From Methylococcus sp. (GTDB taxonomy: Bacteria; Pseudomonadota; Gammaproteobacteria; Methylococcales; Methylococcaceae): DNA of 36,257 nucleotides. Of the stretch, positions 8,627 through 16,050 are shown piece by piece; the first letter of the stretch is position 1; each line of letters starts with the position of its first letter. Position numbers and translations under genes: made by a program. The DNA is taken from positions 1-36,257 of the forward strand of contig QYQA01000072.1 in NCBI GenBank assembly GCA_007280285.1, given 5' to 3'. Under the pieces are notes generated by a model. The model searched no databases. It was not told the DNA's origin and was given only the letters and a program-made list of their open reading frames with translations.

Positions 8627-8653
8627 TTGTGTGTTCATCCAATCTGCTATAAA
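8627..8653 (+). promoter_or_regulatory. Possible promoter of the Gly/His-rich lipoprotein gene
   Basis: TTGTGT (8627-8632) and TATAAA (8648-8653) lie 15 bp apart, a short spacer. They sit in the 277-bp gap between the cytochrome and lipoprotein genes; I see nothing else clear in that gap apart from the hairpins at 8667. Confidence 0.35.
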
Positions 8654-8666
8654 TACATTGTGGTGA

Positions 8667-8698
8667 CCTGCCTTGATGGCGGGAAACCCTTCGGAGGG
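8667..8698 (+). other. Two adjacent hairpins in the lipoprotein leader
   Basis: CCTGCC-TTGAT-GGCGGG (8667-8683) is followed after three A by CCCT-TCGG-AGGG (8687-8698), the second containing a GGAGGG that could serve as a ribosome site and would be hidden in the stem. No known riboswitch class is recognised. Confidence 0.35.
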
Positions 8699-8771
8699 CC
8701 GTCGGGCATGCTGCATGATCTTATGGACCCTTTTCTGCCCTCTACAGCCGTCCATGACCCTTTGGTTCAAA

Positions 8772-9410
8772 ATGATGACACAAGAACAATCAGTAACGCC
8801 TTTTTACTCCTTCTTTAAGACTGGCCTCTTGACGCTGACGCTCACGATCAACGCCCTGTTCAATACCGGCTGCGACTCAGGCTCTTCAGGCAGTTCCTCG
8901 ACGACGGCGAAGGGTTCAGCTGAAGCGCAGATCGAAGGCGACGTCTCGGACATTCACGGCCCCCTCAACTTGGGAAAACTCGAAGACAAAGACAAGAATG
9001 ATCGCGTGGTCACGACCTATCACCTCGACGGTCAATCAAACCATTACGCGATTAAAGTGCCTCAAGGCACCACCTATCCGATCCTTCTCATGGTGACACC
9101 ACCGCCTGGACCCATCGCTCAGGTGGTGAGGGCTGTGGTCACAAGCCCTTTAGCGGATCACATGGATATCACCGACATTACCAGCCTCGTGGTGGATGCG
9201 GCCTTTGCTCTTGGCGGACTCACCGAGGAAAACATTGCCAAGGCCTCCGGCGGTGCCATTGGACTCCGTCAGCGTCAGGGGGTGAGTGCAGGTTCTGGTG
9301 GCGGCGGTGCAGGAGCGGGCCAAAGTGCTGGCGGGGTTGGGCATGGCGGGCATGGCGGCCACGACATGTCAGGCGGCAGCCAGAACCCTGGCGCAACACC
9401 CCCGCCATAA
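8772..9410 (+). CDS. Gly/His-rich predicted lipoprotein, function unknown
   Basis: About 212 aa from this start. A hydrophobic stretch TGLLTLTLTINALF leads to a lipobox-like NTGC, followed by a Ser/Gly/Thr linker. The middle part (DIHGPLNLGKLEDK to DITSLVVDAAFALGG) has no family I recognise. The C-terminal third is Gly/Ala-rich with an HGGHGGHD cluster that could bind metal, then a Pro tail. The start is uncertain: ATG at 8754, 8772 and 8775 and a TTG at 8673 are in frame; I chose one that puts the signal peptide near the N-terminus. No ribosome site stands at the expected distance from any of them. Confidence 0.6.
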   Translation: MMTQEQSVTPFYSFFKTGLLTLTLTINALFNTGCDSGSSGSSSTTAKGSAEAQIEGDVSDIHGPLNLGKLEDKDKNDRVVTTYHLDGQSNHYAIKVPQGTTYPILLMVTPPPGPIAQVVRAVVTSPLADHMDITDITSLVVDAAFALGGLTEENIAKASGGAIGLRQRQGVSAGSGGGGAGAGQSAGGVGHGGHGGHDMSGGSQNPGATPPP

Positions 9411-9485
9411 GACCCACCCCCCTTCCCCATAAGAAGTGGCCACCGGAGAGGCGCGCTCACCTTGGTTTTTTTTCGGAGATTTCTC

Positions 9486-9512
9486 AACCTGGCCTAACCC
9501 CAAGGCCAGGTT
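9486..9512. other. Perfect 10-bp hairpin between convergent genes
   Basis: AACCTGGCCT and AGGCCAGGTT flank a 7-nt loop. The stem includes the last codons and stop of the minus-strand membrane-protein gene. An 8-T run (9466-9473) lies just outside but on the wrong side for either reading, so termination is possible but not of the standard form. Confidence 0.45.
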
Positions 9513-10774
9513 CTCCAGAGAATAATCGCTGCACTCAGAAATGAGAGCAACAAGAGCGCTCCGCCTCCTAGCCAGCGCGTCACTCCGCCCCCGACGACCA
9601 TCACAAAGACAGCCTTTAAAAGGTTATTACTGGCCGTTGCAATCACAATGGCGAAAGCCAACACCTCGGGTGCACTATTGAAATGACCCCCGACGACGGC
9701 AAGGACAAAGGGATCGATATCGGTGAACCCACTCAAAAAGGCCATCCATTGAAGACCCTGCTTGGGATCATATGCCATCAGCAAATGGGTCAGCCCTGTC
9801 ACCAGAAGGAATGACAAAGCAAACACCAAAGAGGTATTGAGCTCTAAGGGATTCCTCGGTCTCCCAACACTCGCCGGCAACTGCGTTGATCCTTCATGAT
9901 GGCGAGCCAACAAGAGGGCAACTCCGAGCGCCACCAGAAAAAGAGCTAGAAATTCCGGCATCAACAGGTACCCGACGCGCCGATCAAAAAACGTCACCAT
10001 CAGCAGCAGTCGGACATACATCATGCCGGTGGCTAAAACGATGGCTGCCGCCGGCTGAAACGCATGTGGATCTGATTGGCGAGATTCCCGTGCGAGGACA
10101 ACACTGGCCGCTGTGCTGGAATAAAAGCCACCAATTGCGCCGGTTAAGAGAATGCCCCGATGGGGCATCAGATAGGTCTGAATCAGGTAACTCAAATAGG
10201 AAAAGCCACTCATGACCACCACCGCCAACCAGGTCTCATAGACCGACACCGGGAGGTAGGTTGCGATCGAATCCCTCGGCATCAGCGGCAGAATCACCCC
10301 TGATAACACCAAAAACTGGGCCAGCGTGATGACTTCCTCGTTGGCAAGCTTCTGGGTGAGTCGCTGGATACGCTCTTTTGCGTTCAAAATGAAGAGCGCA
10401 GAAATGACGTAGAGGATCAAAAACCAGTGGGGAAGGCTTAAGCTGAGAGGGCCTAAGGTATAGCTCATGAGCCCTAACAACATCCCCATCAGTCCCGTCT
10501 CGCCCTGAGCCAGCTTGTGCTGATAAAAAACAGCCCACCAGCCCCCCAGCAACAATAATCCCCCAAGGTAAAACCAACCAGAAGGTTGCAGCTGGAACAG
10601 AACAAACCCAAGGAGTGCGACGAACATCAAAGTTCGGGTGCTCCCAAAAACCCGGAACTTCTGATTCATGAGGTAATACTCACGGAGCCCAAGCCCGAGT
10701 AAGAGACTCATGCCACCCGTCAGCAAAAACGCCGTCAATAAATCCGGCATGTGAAATCCGTCATGAATAGCCAT
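9494..10774 (-). CDS. MgtC/SapB-DUF4010 family integral membrane protein
   Basis: About 426 aa and strongly hydrophobic, with some 12 predicted helices. It begins with the MgtC-like segment LLTAFLLTGGMSLLLGLGLREY. The centre contains LLTGAIGGFYSSTAASVVLARES, typical of the DUF4010 domain. The C-terminus has LSGFTDIDPFVLAVVGG and ASNNLLKAVFVMVVGG, also DUF4010-like. I chose ATG 10774, which has a GGGGGG purine stretch upstream; the frame runs on to 10867, overlapping the apbE start. Function is unknown; MgtC-domain proteins are linked to Mg2+ limitation and membrane stress. It is divergent from apbE. Confidence 0.75.
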   Translation of the reverse strand: MAIHDGFHMPDLLTAFLLTGGMSLLLGLGLREYYLMNQKFRVFGSTRTLMFVALLGFVLFQLQPSGWFYLGGLLLLGGWWAVFYQHKLAQGETGLMGMLLGLMSYTLGPLSLSLPHWFLILYVISALFILNAKERIQRLTQKLANEEVITLAQFLVLSGVILPLMPRDSIATYLPVSVYETWLAVVVMSGFSYLSYLIQTYLMPHRGILLTGAIGGFYSSTAASVVLARESRQSDPHAFQPAAAIVLATGMMYVRLLLMVTFFDRRVGYLLMPEFLALFLVALGVALLLARHHEGSTQLPASVGRPRNPLELNTSLVFALSFLLVTGLTHLLMAYDPKQGLQWMAFLSGFTDIDPFVLAVVGGHFNSAPEVLAFAIVIATASNNLLKAVFVMVVGGGVTRWLGGGALLLLSFLSAAIILWRTWPWG

Positions 10775-10826
10775 GATGCCCCCCCTAGGGTTTACGAAAA
10801 CACCGCTTAACACCCCATACTGCCGA

Positions 10827-10832
10827 TATAAT
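10827..10832 (+). promoter_or_regulatory. -10 element of the apbE gene run
   Basis: A perfect TATAAT lies 33 nt before the apbE ATG. No good -35 is seen at 17 bp; TTAACA at 10807 is only 14 bp away. Confidence 0.4.
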
Positions 10833-10865
10833 AAGGGATTAGTCCGAACCCTATTGGATGACCCC

Positions 10866-11930
10866 ATGAAGCTTCGCGTTTTCCTGATTGTTCTGCCCCT
10901 TTTCTTTACCGCCTGTTCAGGTCCCCATGAGGCTGTGCTCGAAGGCCAGGCTCAAGGCACCACCTGGCAGGTCAAGCTGGTCACTGAAGGCGGTGACATG
11001 AAGGTGGATGAGATTCGTCAGGATATCGAGGCGGCCTTCCAATTGATCGATCGGCAGCTGTCTAACTGGCGCGAAGATTCAGAGATCAGTCAGTTTAACC
11101 GGCTTAAAGATACCGAATGGCATCCTGTGGCCGGAGCTATCGTGGAGTTAGTTCAGGTTGGAAAAACCATCCATGCCCTATCCGATGGCTGCTACGATCT
11201 CACCGTCAAGCCCCTCTTTAGCCTTTGGGGGTTTGCTCAGCATCACCTGACGATTCCAGACCCCAGCGCGATCAAAAACGCGATGACCCATATCGGCATG
11301 GATAAGCTGGACATCGATGTCGAAGGTCACCGTCTCCGCAAGCAGGACCCGGCCCTTGAAATCACGGTCGACTCGATCGCTCAAGGTTATACCGTCGCCG
11401 TCATCAGCCGGTTGATCGAGAGCCGTGGCTTCACTCAATATCTGGTCGAAGTCGGCGGTGAAATGAGGGTTCGAGGACGCAAGGGGGACGGAAGCCCCTG
11501 GCGGGTCGCCATTGAAAAGCCATCTCCGATGACCCGCGAGGTACAGAGGGTCCTCGACCTCCATGAAGAAAAGGGCATTGCGATCATGACCTCGGGAACC
11601 TATCGGAACTTCTTCGAGGAGAGTGGGACCCGCTATTCTCACATTATCGACCCCCGAACGGGACAGCCGGTGACCCACCATCTTCTTTCAACCACCGTCC
11701 TTCACGACGATCCGACCCTCGCGGATGCTTGGTCAACGGCACTCCTGTGTGTCGGCGAAAAGGAGGCCCAAAGGATCAGCGAAGCTGAGGGTCTCCAATC
11801 CCTCATCATCTACGAAGACCAGCATAAGCTGATCGAAGTCATGAGCAGCCGCTTTAAGGCCCTGCCAGAGGTTTTAGAGGATGCACCCTCGCCACCCGCA
11901 GTGGCCTCTGAAAAGGACACTGGCCTTTAG
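10866..11930 (+). CDS. apbE: FAD:protein FMN transferase (ApbE), lipoprotein
   Basis: A 354-aa periplasmic lipoprotein that transfers FMN from FAD to Thr residues of target proteins such as RnfD, RnfG, NqrB and NqrC. The chosen ATG gives a signal peptide with lipobox FTAC (Cys17). Family motifs follow: DRQLSNWREDSEISQFN near the N-terminus, LTVKPLFSLWGF, ITVDSIAQGYTV, VEVGGEMRVRG, and the catalytic/metal block MTSGTYRNFF ... SHIIDPRTGQPV. Length is normal. It heads a same-strand run that ends with rnfD, a likely flavinylation target, 3.1 kb downstream. Confidence 0.92.
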   Translation: MKLRVFLIVLPLFFTACSGPHEAVLEGQAQGTTWQVKLVTEGGDMKVDEIRQDIEAAFQLIDRQLSNWREDSEISQFNRLKDTEWHPVAGAIVELVQVGKTIHALSDGCYDLTVKPLFSLWGFAQHHLTIPDPSAIKNAMTHIGMDKLDIDVEGHRLRKQDPALEITVDSIAQGYTVAVISRLIESRGFTQYLVEVGGEMRVRGRKGDGSPWRVAIEKPSPMTREVQRVLDLHEEKGIAIMTSGTYRNFFEESGTRYSHIIDPRTGQPVTHHLLSTTVLHDDPTLADAWSTALLCVGEKEAQRISEAEGLQSLIIYEDQHKLIEVMSSRFKALPEVLEDAPSPPAVASEKDTGL

Positions 11931-11967
11931 CCGCGGGTAGCGTAAAGTAGGCCTCCCATGACCTCTA

Positions 11968-12876
11968 ATGAGTGGCCCCATGATCCTCGACAAGCAGCTG
12001 ATCCAAGCCATCAGGGTCGCACCTGGATCCAAGATCAGACTAGATCGATTCAGTACCCGCTGGCCGAATGGAGAATCTGAGGGGAACCTTGATGACCTCA
12101 GGAATCATGCCAAAGACCTCCTTGAGGAAAATCTCAAACGACTGAGTGAGAGTCAGCAGCGACTCTACGCCGACAATCGTTTCGCGGTCTTGATCATCTT
12201 TCAAGCCATGGATGCTGCCGGCAAGGATGGCACCATTCGCCATGTGATGTCGGGCATTAATCCTCAGGGGTGTCAGGTATTTTCTTTCAAACACCCCTCC
12301 GCCGAAGAGCTTGACCATACCTTCCTGTGGCGCTCCATGTGTGCACTCCCGGAACGAGGGCGGATCGGAATTTTTAATCGCTCGTACTATGAGGATGTTC
12401 TGATCACGAGGGTCCATCCAAAGCTTCTAGAACACCAGCAACTGCCGCCTGGAAAAAGGGGGAAGTCGTTTTGGGCCGCGCGGTATGAGGATATTCGGCA
12501 CTTCGAGCGACACCTTGCCTCAAACGGCACTATCCTCCTCAAATTCTTTCTTCATGTGTCGAAGGATGAACAGAAAAGACGGCTTTTGGCGCGACTGACC
12601 GATCCCGGCAAGCACTGGAAATTTTCGGCGGCAGATCTTCAGGAACGGGGCTATTGGAATGACTATATGAGGGCCTATGAAGACGCCATCAGTCACACCA
12701 GCACGCCTTTCGCGCCCTGGCATATCGTGCCGGCCGATCATAAATGGTTGTGTCGAGCCTTGGTTTCCGAGACGATCTGTCGGCGTCTAAAGACACTCAA
12801 ACTAGAATACCCTCGCTTGAGCGTTGACCAGCAGAAAGAGTTAGATATCGCTAAAAAGCGTCTGGAAAATGAATAA
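11968..12876 (+). CDS. ppk2: Polyphosphate kinase 2 (PPK2 family)
   Basis: A 302-aa cytosolic kinase that uses polyphosphate to phosphorylate nucleotides. Walker A is FQAMDAAGKDGTIRHVMSG, followed by the PPK2 block PQGCQVFSFKHPSAEELDHTFLWR, the lid/Walker B region GRIGIFNRSYYEDVLITRVHP, and a C-terminal WNDYMRAYEDAISHTSTPFAPWHIVPAD. The single-domain length of about 300 aa and the NPQGC and SFK wording suggest the class III type, able to act on AMP and ADP; that class call is inference. The gap to apbE is 37 nt and to the next gene 30 nt, so they are probably co-transcribed. The start codon has no clear ribosome site; ATG at 11980 is an alternative. Confidence 0.9.
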   Translation: MSGPMILDKQLIQAIRVAPGSKIRLDRFSTRWPNGESEGNLDDLRNHAKDLLEENLKRLSESQQRLYADNRFAVLIIFQAMDAAGKDGTIRHVMSGINPQGCQVFSFKHPSAEELDHTFLWRSMCALPERGRIGIFNRSYYEDVLITRVHPKLLEHQQLPPGKRGKSFWAARYEDIRHFERHLASNGTILLKFFLHVSKDEQKRRLLARLTDPGKHWKFSAADLQERGYWNDYMRAYEDAISHTSTPFAPWHIVPADHKWLCRALVSETICRRLKTLKLEYPRLSVDQQKELDIAKKRLENE

Positions 12877-12906
12877 CTCCCGCCCATCCTCCTGAGGAAC
12901 CCTCCG

Positions 12907-14685
12907 ATGAGTCGTCTTTCCGCCAATGTTCTTCGAGTGACCCTTTCACGCCTTAAGGCGATGGTCAAGGCGGTGGCCTTGGATCCAAGGATGGGGCCTA
13001 AGGCCCGCTGGCTTCTGGCGGCCCTGATCGTTTGCATGTTGCTGATCAACGGCCTTAACGTCCTCAATAGCTTCATCGGGCGCGATTTCATGACGGCTAT
13101 CGCTGATCACGACGAAAAGGAGTTTTGGGACGAGGCTATCCTTTATGTCGCCGTTTTCGGTGGTCTCACCTTCGTCTCGGTGATGTCCCGCTTCACCGAG
13201 GAGTCACTGGGACTCCTTTGGCGCAAGTGGATGACCTGGCGGTTATTTGAGCTTTATGCCGACCATCGGGTGTATTGGCGAATGGACGTCAGCGAGGAGG
13301 TTGATAACCCGGACCAGCGCATCGCAGAGGACGTTAAGGCCTTCACGACCACGTCAGTATCGTTCGTTCTCATGTTATCGAACGCTCTGTTAACGGTCAT
13401 CGCCTTTTCAGGTGTTCTCTGGCATATCAGTCCCCAGCTCTTCCTGGTCGCGATCGGCTATGCACTGATCGGGACCATTTTCACCATTCAATTTGGAAAG
13501 CCCCTGATCAAATTGAATGACCAGCAGCTCGATAAGGAGGCTGCTTTTCGCTCTTCCCTGATTGGACTTCGCGAACATGCTGACATGATTGCCCTTTCCC
13601 GCCGAGAGGCTTTCTGGATTGATCGAGCCTTCAGGCTTCTTCAAGCCTTGACCGATAATCTGACCGCCATTATAAGAACCAACCGTAATGTCGGTTTTTT
13701 TACCACCGGCTTCAACTGGATGATTCAGATTATTCCAGCGCTGATCGTGGCGCCCCTGTTCATTGAAGGTAAAGTCGAATTCGGGGTCATCACCCAGTCC
13801 GCCGTGGCCTTTACCCAGCTGATGGGCGCCTTCTCACTGATTATCACCCAGTTCCAATCGATTTCGTCCTTTGTGGCCGTCATCAACCGGCTGTCTCTCC
13901 TGTCAGAATCCGCGCTTAAGGAAAAGCAACAGGGCCTTCAAAGCCTTGAGGAGGCCAAGCTCATGTCCGAAAAGACCATCCTCATCGAGAACCTCACCCT
14001 CAACGCGCCGCATAGCCCTCATTGCCTCGTCCGTCAGCTGACGGCCTCGTTTAACCGACAGAAGCCCGTGCTGGTCTATGGGCCTGATGCCTCTGCCCTG
14101 ACCGCACTCTTTAGAGCGATTGCCGGCATCTGGAGGACATCTGAAGGCAGCATCAAACGCCCGCCTCTGGATCAGTGCTTGTTCGTCTCAGAGCGGCCCT
14201 ATCTCACCCCTTGCACCTTGTCAGAATTGTTCCTGCGGCCTTACCCAGATCTTGGCAACGATCTGAATGACCCGAAAGCGCCAAAACCTGAGGACCTCAT
14301 ACCGCATGAAGCATCCATACAAGCTGCCCTCTCGATGGTCGGACTTGAAAGCCTGGCCGAACGCCATGGTGGCTTCCATACCCTTCATGACTGGGACAGC
14401 GAGCTCCCGCTGGCAGAACAGCAATTACTGGTCATTGCCCGAGTGACCCTGTTAGTGCCCGCGTTCGTTCTCCTTGATCGCCCTGGCAGCTCCCTTGATC
14501 CATCCCGTCTCGGGCAGGTACTTGAAATATTTAAAGAACTGGAAATCACCGCGATCACCTTCGAACACACCATTTCCCACATAGAGCTTCACGAAAAAGC
14601 ATTGGAGATCTTAGAAGGCGGCCAATGGCAGTGGCATGACAGCCTCCAAGAGCCGCTGCGTGAAATGACCCAAAGAAGCAATTAG
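12907..14685 (+). CDS. SbmA/YddA-like ABC protein with a degenerate ATPase domain
   Basis: A 592-aa protein. The N-terminal 350 residues form an SbmA/BacA/YddA-type membrane domain, with the family's WRKWMTWRLFELYADHRVYWRM and NPDQRIAEDVKAF. The C-terminal part aligns with an ABC ATPase, but the key residues are lost. Walker A is GPDASALT (392-399), with Leu at the Lys position. The Q-loop Gln is Glu429. The signature is LPLAEQQ (500-506) instead of LSxGEQQ. Walker B is FVLLDRPGSSLD, with Arg525 in place of the catalytic Glu. A His at 554 remains. The frame is open and uninterrupted. It is unlikely to hydrolyse ATP normally. SbmA itself lacks an ATPase domain and is driven by the proton gradient, so the tail here may be vestigial or regulatory. 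The substrate is unknown. Confidence 0.85.
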   Translation: MSRLSANVLRVTLSRLKAMVKAVALDPRMGPKARWLLAALIVCMLLINGLNVLNSFIGRDFMTAIADHDEKEFWDEAILYVAVFGGLTFVSVMSRFTEESLGLLWRKWMTWRLFELYADHRVYWRMDVSEEVDNPDQRIAEDVKAFTTTSVSFVLMLSNALLTVIAFSGVLWHISPQLFLVAIGYALIGTIFTIQFGKPLIKLNDQQLDKEAAFRSSLIGLREHADMIALSRREAFWIDRAFRLLQALTDNLTAIIRTNRNVGFFTTGFNWMIQIIPALIVAPLFIEGKVEFGVITQSAVAFTQLMGAFSLIITQFQSISSFVAVINRLSLLSESALKEKQQGLQSLEEAKLMSEKTILIENLTLNAPHSPHCLVRQLTASFNRQKPVLVYGPDASALTALFRAIAGIWRTSEGSIKRPPLDQCLFVSERPYLTPCTLSELFLRPYPDLGNDLNDPKAPKPEDLIPHEASIQAALSMVGLESLAERHGGFHTLHDWDSELPLAEQQLLVIARVTLLVPAFVLLDRPGSSLDPSRLGQVLEIFKELEITAITFEHTISHIELHEKALEILEGGQWQWHDSLQEPLREMTQRSN

Positions 14686-14697
14686 GAACAAAAAGAG

Positions 14698-14732
14698 GCA
14701 TGGCCGCAACCACAACTTCTTCTAAGCCATGC
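14698..14732 (+). other. Inverted repeat after the ABC gene
   Basis: GCATGGC and GCCATGC form a perfect 7-bp stem across a 21-nt loop within the 91-bp gap before the small membrane-protein gene. There is no T-run, so attenuation or processing is only a guess. Confidence 0.3.
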
Positions 14733-14776
14733 TGTCAGATCCTCATTGATCGAACGCTATCAACCAACAAGGAGAA

Positions 14777-14968
14777 ATGGATCGCATGGCCGTATTGAAT
14801 TACATTCTAATGATCGTCGTCGGGGTCATCGGCATGTCGGCACTGGATGAGGATCGCACTCGAGTTTCCCTGGAGGAGTGGTTAATTTATGCCGCCATTG
14901 TGTTTGCCGCTTGGAGACTGGTGAAAGAGCTCATTCGTCTCATTCAAGAACATGAAGGCGGTCTCTAG
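14777..14968 (+). CDS. Small two-helix membrane protein, unknown function
   Basis: A 63-aa protein with a hydrophobic helix (about 5-21), a short acidic/basic loop (DEDRTRVS), a second helix (about 34-49) and a charged C-terminal tail. AAGGAG lies just 2 nt before ATG 14777 and 11 nt before ATG 14786, so the real start may be the second one (60 aa). It is 36 nt upstream of rnfD on the same strand and is probably co-transcribed. I recognise no family; a small accessory subunit of a membrane redox protein is one possibility, unsupported by a motif. Confidence 0.55.
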   Translation: MDRMAVLNYILMIVVGVIGMSALDEDRTRVSLEEWLIYAAIVFAAWRLVKELIRLIQEHEGGL

Positions 14969-15004
14969 CAGAGCGCTTGGAAGGGGGCTCCCGAGAGGTA
15001 AGGG

Positions 15005-16012
15005 ATGAACCAGGATCCCACCCCCCGACTGCTGAGGTCACCCTTTATCCGGTCTCACCGCTCCGTCGGTGACATCATGCGAGATGTCCTGATCGCTCTC
15101 GTTCCGGGGGCTTTGATGGCCTTGTGGGTCTATGGCGGTGGGGTGATCCTCCAGGTCGGACTGGGTGTGGCAACGGCCCTGATCACCGAAGCTGTCCTCT
15201 TAAGACTCCGCGGTCGCCCCATCCAAGCGACCCTTCAGGATCACAGTGCGCTCCTGACCGGTCTCTTGCTAGCGCTTTGTCTCCCCCCATTGGCCCCTTG
15301 GTGGGTCCCTGTCACCGGCGCGGTCCTTGCGATTACTTTTGGCAAACAAGTCTACGGCGGATTGGGTCAGAACCCCTTTAATCCCGCCATGGTCGGCTAC
15401 GCCATGCTGATCATTTCGTTTCCCCAAGAAATGACTCTTTGGAGTGGAACCTTCGGCGATGGCCCCTCTCTTGGCAGCAGCTTAACCGCAGTCCTTGGAT
15501 CACCGGAGAAGGCCTGGTGGGACAGTATCGCGAGGGCAACCCCCCTGACTGTGCTCCATGATGGCCTTAAAACCTCTTTAGAGAAGGGAACACCCCTCCC
15601 GCACCCCGCGTTGACCGCTTCGCTCCTGATCAACCTCGCCTATCTGGCCGGGGGCTGCTGGCTGGTGGTCCGTCAAGCCCTCGACTACCGGATCCCTTTG
15701 GCCATGCTGGGCGTCCTGTTGCTGGGCAATATGACGCTACAAACGTTCCAGGGCGGGATCTTGGGAAGCCTTCAGCCGCTCTTTTTGGGATCGACCATGT
15801 TGGGCGCTTTTTTTATTGCCACCGACCCCGTAACGGCCGCCAACACCCCCCGTGGCCGCTGGCTCTATGGTGCTGGAATCGGGGGGCTGACCCTCCTCAT
15901 CCGCTGCTATGGCAACTACCCGGACGGGATCGCTTTTGGGGTCCTCCTGATGAACTTTGCAGCGCCGAGCCTTGATCTCCTCACACGACCCAAAGCTTAC
16001 GGTCACTCCTAA
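15005..16012 (+). CDS. rnfD: RnfD/RsxD-like electron transport subunit
   Basis: A 335-aa integral membrane protein of the NqrB/RnfD family, part of the ion-translocating ferredoxin:NAD+ oxidoreductase (Rnf) complex. It starts with LLRSPFIRSHRSVGDIMRDV and contains KQVYGGLGQNPFNPAMVGYAM. The flavin-attachment block DSIARATPL has Thr179 as the likely FMN site, and the end reads TMLGAFFIATDPVTA ... GNYPDGIAFGVLLMN. These follow E. coli RsxD closely as remembered (352 aa). AGAGG precedes the ATG. No rnfA, B, C, G or E lies next to it, unlike standard rnf operons; apbE upstream supplies the matching FMN transferase. Confidence 0.9.
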   Translation: MNQDPTPRLLRSPFIRSHRSVGDIMRDVLIALVPGALMALWVYGGGVILQVGLGVATALITEAVLLRLRGRPIQATLQDHSALLTGLLLALCLPPLAPWWVPVTGAVLAITFGKQVYGGLGQNPFNPAMVGYAMLIISFPQEMTLWSGTFGDGPSLGSSLTAVLGSPEKAWWDSIARATPLTVLHDGLKTSLEKGTPLPHPALTASLLINLAYLAGGCWLVVRQALDYRIPLAMLGVLLLGNMTLQTFQGGILGSLQPLFLGSTMLGAFFIATDPVTAANTPRGRWLYGAGIGGLTLLIRCYGNYPDGIAFGVLLMNFAAPSLDLLTRPKAYGHS

Positions 16013-16028
16013 GGTCGCCGTCCCTTGA

Positions 16029-16050
16029 GACTCAGATCATCACCTGAGTC
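16029..16050. other. Hairpin between convergent rnfD and kup
   Basis: GACTCAG and CTGAGTC pair perfectly over an 8-nt loop. The stem covers the kup stop codon. No T-run is present; a bidirectional stop or mRNA end-protecting structure is possible. Confidence 0.4.

Noticed and set aside
8660-8715. Known riboswitch in the lipoprotein leader
   Set aside because: The two hairpins do not show the conserved loops of c-di-GMP, THF, cobalamin, preQ1 or mini-ykkC classes that I can recall.
15521-15547. Loss of the flavinylation motif in RnfD, since SGAT is absent
   Set aside because: RnfD proteins carry an ATPL-type motif in this place (as remembered for E. coli RsxD); ARATPL retains the Thr and fits.
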